Assembly (NCBI GenBank): GCA_021734255.1
Contig: JAIPJM010000005.1
Location: 62,001-126,000 of the forward strand
DNA from: Fidelibacterota bacterium
GTDB lineage: Bacteria > Fidelibacterota > UBA8477 > JABMPR01
DNA: 64,000 nucleotides
Direction of reading: 5' to 3'
In this document: piece after piece, positions 61,926 to 64,000 of the stretch
Layout: each line of letters starts with the position of its first letter
Position numbering within the stretch: position 1 is the stretch's first letter
Notes under the pieces: generated by a model
Database searches by the model: none
What the model saw: only the letters and a program-made list of their open reading frames with translations
Told to the model about the DNA's origin: nothing
Translations under genes and position numbers: made by a program

Positions 61926-63422
61926 ATGGATCTCAATCAAATTGTTGCTGACCTGGGATTGTTTCTACCGGAGATAATTCTCACGGGGGTGGTGCTATTG
62001 GTCGTCCTCTATGATCTATTCCAGGATGCCGAGCATTCCATTCGGTCAGGTTATCTGGCTATGGGTGGACTTGTCCTGACGCTTCTGGCGGTCCTCATGC
62101 AAGACACATCAGCACCTACGGGTATTTTTTCTAATATGCTCGCCGTAGATGGATTCAGCAATTTTCTGAAAGTTATTGTCAGCATTGGAGCTATCCTTGT
62201 CATGTGGATGTCCTTCAATTCGAATGAACTGAAGGGGCGTCGCGTTGGCGAGTACTACGTTCTCATTTTGGTATTGACACTGGGGATGTATTTTCTGGTA
62301 TCTGCTACCCATCTTCTGAGTATTTACATCTCCCTTGAGATGGTCAGTTTGATGAGTTTTCTGCTTTCTGGCTATTTAAAGGAGCAGATGCGTTCGAATG
62401 AAGCCGCGATTAAATATGTGGTGTTCGGCGCGTTCAGCTCTGGTATTCTGCTCTATGGGTTCTCCTTGCTTTACGGACTCACGGGAAGCACAAGTATTTT
62501 TGAAATTCAGGCCGCACTGGCCGCTGGAAATGTTCAGCCCGCACTGCTGCTCATGGTTTTGGTAATGGTCCTGGTAGGTTTTGGATATAAGATCGCTGCC
62601 GTTCCTTTTCACTTCTGGACACCAGATGTCTATGAGGGTGCACCGGTACCGATCACAGCTTTTCTTTCTGTTGCACCGAAAGCTGCTGGTTTTGCCATCA
62701 TCATTCGATTCTTCAATGTTGTTTTCTCTGGCGATGGCAATCCGAATATGGAAGCTTGGTCTGCACTCGAAAACTTGAACTGGCAGGCCGTGATCAGTTT
62801 GCTTGCTATCCTTTCAATGACGGTCGGTAATGTGATCGCTATTCAGCAGTCCAACATCAAGCGTATGCTGGCCTATTCCAGTATTGCACATGCTGGTTAT
62901 ATGCTGCTCGGTGTGGTAGTGGCTGACCAGACAGGAATCGCCGCCATACTCTACTATGCCGGAGTTTACATGCTCATGAATTTGGGTGCCTTTTTTGTGG
63001 CTATCCATGTGAAAAACGCATTTGATACCGAAGAAATTGAAGAATACAAAATGCTGGGCTATAAAGCACCGGTCCTTGGTGTGATCATGACTATTTTTAT
63101 GTTCTCGCTGACCGGACTACCACCAACCGGTGGATTCATAGCGAAGTTTTATATTTTCCGCTCATTGATCGAGTATGGTGACATGTACTTCTGGCTGGCC
63201 ATCATTGGTTTGATCAATGGTGTGATCTCCCTTTATTACTATATGCGGGTAGTGAAAGCCATGTACTTTGGAAAGATGGAACTACCCGAGAGGATTCATC
63301 AGGCACCACTCAATGTCACGGTTCTGCTGGTGATCCTTGCTCTGCCCTTGTTGCTGGGATGGATGATCGGAGATCCACTATCGGGCTATGCCCAGAGTGC
63401 CGTTCACTTTTTTGTGAATTAG
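61926..63422 (+). CDS. nuoN: NADH-quinone oxidoreductase subunit N
   Basis: 498 residues, about 14 helices; the third antiporter-like subunit. Hallmarks are YISLEMVSLMSFLLSGYLK, YKIAAVPFHFWTPDVYEGAPVPITAFLSV, NIKRMLAYSSIAHAGYMLLG and FMFSLTGLPPTGGFIAKFYIF. AAGGAT upstream serves as RBS. It is the last gene of the 11-gene operon, followed by a terminator-like hairpin at 63441-63482. Confidence 0.97.
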   Translation: MDLNQIVADLGLFLPEIILTGVVLLVVLYDLFQDAEHSIRSGYLAMGGLVLTLLAVLMQDTSAPTGIFSNMLAVDGFSNFLKVIVSIGAILVMWMSFNSNELKGRRVGEYYVLILVLTLGMYFLVSATHLLSIYISLEMVSLMSFLLSGYLKEQMRSNEAAIKYVVFGAFSSGILLYGFSLLYGLTGSTSIFEIQAALAAGNVQPALLLMVLVMVLVGFGYKIAAVPFHFWTPDVYEGAPVPITAFLSVAPKAAGFAIIIRFFNVVFSGDGNPNMEAWSALENLNWQAVISLLAILSMTVGNVIAIQQSNIKRMLAYSSIAHAGYMLLGVVVADQTGIAAILYYAGVYMLMNLGAFFVAIHVKNAFDTEEIEEYKMLGYKAPVLGVIMTIFMFSLTGLPPTGGFIAKFYIFRSLIEYGDMYFWLAIIGLINGVISLYYYMRVVKAMYFGKMELPERIHQAPLNVTVLLVILALPLLLGWMIGDPLSGYAQSAVHFFVN

Positions 63423-63440
63423 CGTTTATTTTCAATTCTT

Positions 63441-63482
63441 AAGCCCTGTCACCCTGAGGTTCTCGAAGGGCCGGGGCTTTTT
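63441..63482 (+). terminator. Terminator-like hairpin after nuoN containing a widespread intergenic motif
   Basis: AAGCCC (63441-63446) pairs with GGGCTT (63474-63479) and is followed by TTTT. The inner part, TGTCACCCTGAG (63447-63458) through CGAAGGG (63464-63470), resembles a short motif seen between genes in many bacteria. It likely ends the nuo operon. Confidence 0.6.
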
Positions 63483-63491
63483 CATACATAA

Positions 63492-63543
63492 GGCAAGCCT
63501 CCCCACTGTTTAATTTCACGTCTAAACGGTGGGGAAGCTTGCC
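63492..63543. repeat. Long imperfect inverted repeat (21-bp arms)
   Basis: Left arm 63492-63512 and right arm 63523-63543 match at 19 of 21 positions as reverse complements, with one further G-U wobble possible; loop of 10 bases. No T-run follows directly. It may be a small palindromic repeat element or a regulatory RNA structure. Confidence 0.6.
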
Positions 63544-63565
63544 AGGAAAAGAGAACCGCTGTCAT

Positions 63566-63585
63566 CCCCAGGCTAAAGCCTGGGG
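63566..63585. repeat. Perfect 9-bp palindrome hairpin
   Basis: CCCCAGGCT (63566-63574), AA, AGCCTGGGG (63577-63585). No T-run; third hairpin in the same 231-base gap between nuoN and groES. Confidence 0.6.
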
Positions 63586-63600
63586 CTAAATGTAGATGTA

Positions 63601-63632
63601 AAAAAGGGAGTCCCAATGGACTCCCTTTTTTT
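63601..63632. terminator. Bidirectional terminator between nuoN and groES
   Basis: AAAAAGGGAGTCC (63601-63613) pairs with GGACTCCCTTTTT (63618-63630), flanked by A-run and T-run, so it works for both the + strand nuo genes and the minus-strand groES gene. Confidence 0.85.
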
Positions 63633-63653
63633 AGCTATTTGATTTGATCGGAA

Positions 63654-63923
63654 CTAGCTGAGCTTGGCCAGAATATCGGCACGATTCAGGATCAGGTAGT
63701 CATTACCTTCATACTGAAGTTCATCGCCGGCATATTTGCCATAGAGGATGATATCACCCTCCTTGACCAGCTCTTGCAGGTCTTCATCATTACCAACGGC
63801 TGCGACGGTTCCACGACGTGGTTTTTCCTTCGCTGTGTCAGGAATGATGATTCCTGATGCTGTTTTTTCCTCTTCACTGGCTGGTGTTACCAGGACGCGA
63901 TCATCTAATGGTATTATTTTCAT
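63654..63923 (-). CDS. groES: Co-chaperonin GroES
   Basis: 89 residues, slightly shorter than the usual ~95. Caps the GroEL ring. IIPLDDRVLVTP, SGIIIPDTAKEKPRRGTV and DIILYGKYAGDEL match the family; the mobile loop (EEEKTASGIII) is present. GGAGAA precedes the ATG. It follows the groEL 3' end by 23 bases on the minus strand, the reverse of the usual groES-groEL order. The bidirectional terminator at 63601 lies 22 bases downstream. Confidence 0.95.
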   Translation of the reverse strand: MKIIPLDDRVLVTPASEEEKTASGIIIPDTAKEKPRRGTVAAVGNDEDLQELVKEGDIILYGKYAGDELQYEGNDYLILNRADILAKLS

Positions 63924-63946
63924 AGTCTTCTCCAGTCAGTTCAGGT

Positions 63947-64000
63947 TTAGTACATACCGCCCATACCACCCATGCCTGGATCCATAGGAGGACCGGCAGG
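63947..64000 (-). CDS. groEL: Chaperonin GroEL, C-terminal end (truncated by window edge)
   Basis: On the minus strand the last 17 codons before the TAA at 63949-63947 read PAGPPMDPGMGGMGGMY, the Gly-Gly-Met repeat tail typical of GroEL. The rest of the gene is outside the window. The ATG of groES follows the stop by 23 bases, so they form one transcript in the order groEL then groES. Confidence 0.85.
   Translation of the reverse strand, partial: PAGPPMDPGMGGMGGMY

Noticed and set aside
1-64000. CRISPR arrays, insertion sequences, prophage, tRNA or rRNA genes
   Set aside because: None was seen on reading; there are no evenly spaced repeats, transposase motifs or obvious tRNA cloverleafs in the intergenic gaps.

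Overview
The window reads as one continuous stretch of a Gram-negative chromosome from the FCB group (Fibrobacterota-Chlorobiota-Bacteroidota and relatives), most likely a Marinimicrobia/Calditrichota-like lineage rather than Bacteroidota proper. Supporting signs are an M1 aminopeptidase ending in a type IX secretion sorting domain with a PNPFNP motif, a DUF2851 protein, a 31-residue AURKAIP1/COX24-type ribosomal protein, a Wzi-type capsule outer-membrane protein, and ferredoxin-centred metabolism (NifJ plus an 11-gene complex I). The taxonomy is an inference; no rRNA or tRNA gene was seen. Genes are densely packed, nearly all on the + strand, with many overlaps of 1-40 bases. No insertion sequence, phage gene or CRISPR array was found.

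Layout. 1-4.8 kb: 3' end of ribosomal protein S1 with a charged repetitive tail, then a YbbR protein, tsaD and a large VWA-like membrane protein abutting one another. 4.9-20.4 kb: a surface polysaccharide locus with two UDP-sugar dehydrogenases, a TagD-type cytidylyltransferase, Wza-, Wzz-, Wzy- and Wzx-type export/assembly proteins, three glycosyltransferases, an uncharacterised propeller-like protein, Wzi (opposite strand) and a polyprenyl-phosphate sugar transferase. 20.4-29.1 kb: housekeeping genes serS, plsC, DUF2851, a LysM lytic transglycosylase, sppA, HU, the 31-residue ribosomal protein, xseA/xseB and nadK. 29.1-31.1 kb: a minus-strand group of GNAT, proline dehydrogenase and CoA-binding protein. 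31.3-38.2 kb: a WalJ-like MBL hydrolase, lipoprotein cyclophilin, patatin, DsbD, YIP1 protein, a lipoprotein and an outer-membrane protein. 38.3-52.6 kb: central metabolism and redox genes, namely nifJ, a DHOD-like flavoprotein, a four-cysteine miniprotein, a ferritin-like protein, the secreted peptidase, an Rrf2 Fe-S regulator, a divergent transketolase, an aminotransferase and a malic enzyme-phosphotransacetylase fusion. 52.8-63.4 kb: nuoABCDHIJKLMN. 63.4-64 kb: a cluster of hairpins, then minus-strand groES with the 3' end of groEL upstream of it.

How it fits together. NifJ makes reduced ferredoxin and acetyl-CoA. The complex I operon lacks nuoE, nuoF and nuoG, so ferredoxin is a plausible electron donor, although those genes could lie elsewhere. 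MaeB feeds pyruvate to NifJ, and the Rrf2 protein probably senses Fe-S or redox state. The polysaccharide genes match a Wzx/Wzy-type pathway for an acidic, possibly phosphoglycerol-decorated, capsule or exopolysaccharide. The observations most worth checking are the propeller-like capsule protein, the divergent transketolase with its regulator and aminotransferase, the four-cysteine/ferritin-like pair, the NuoI and S1 tails, the groEL-before-groES order, and the -24/-12-like element before nuoA.
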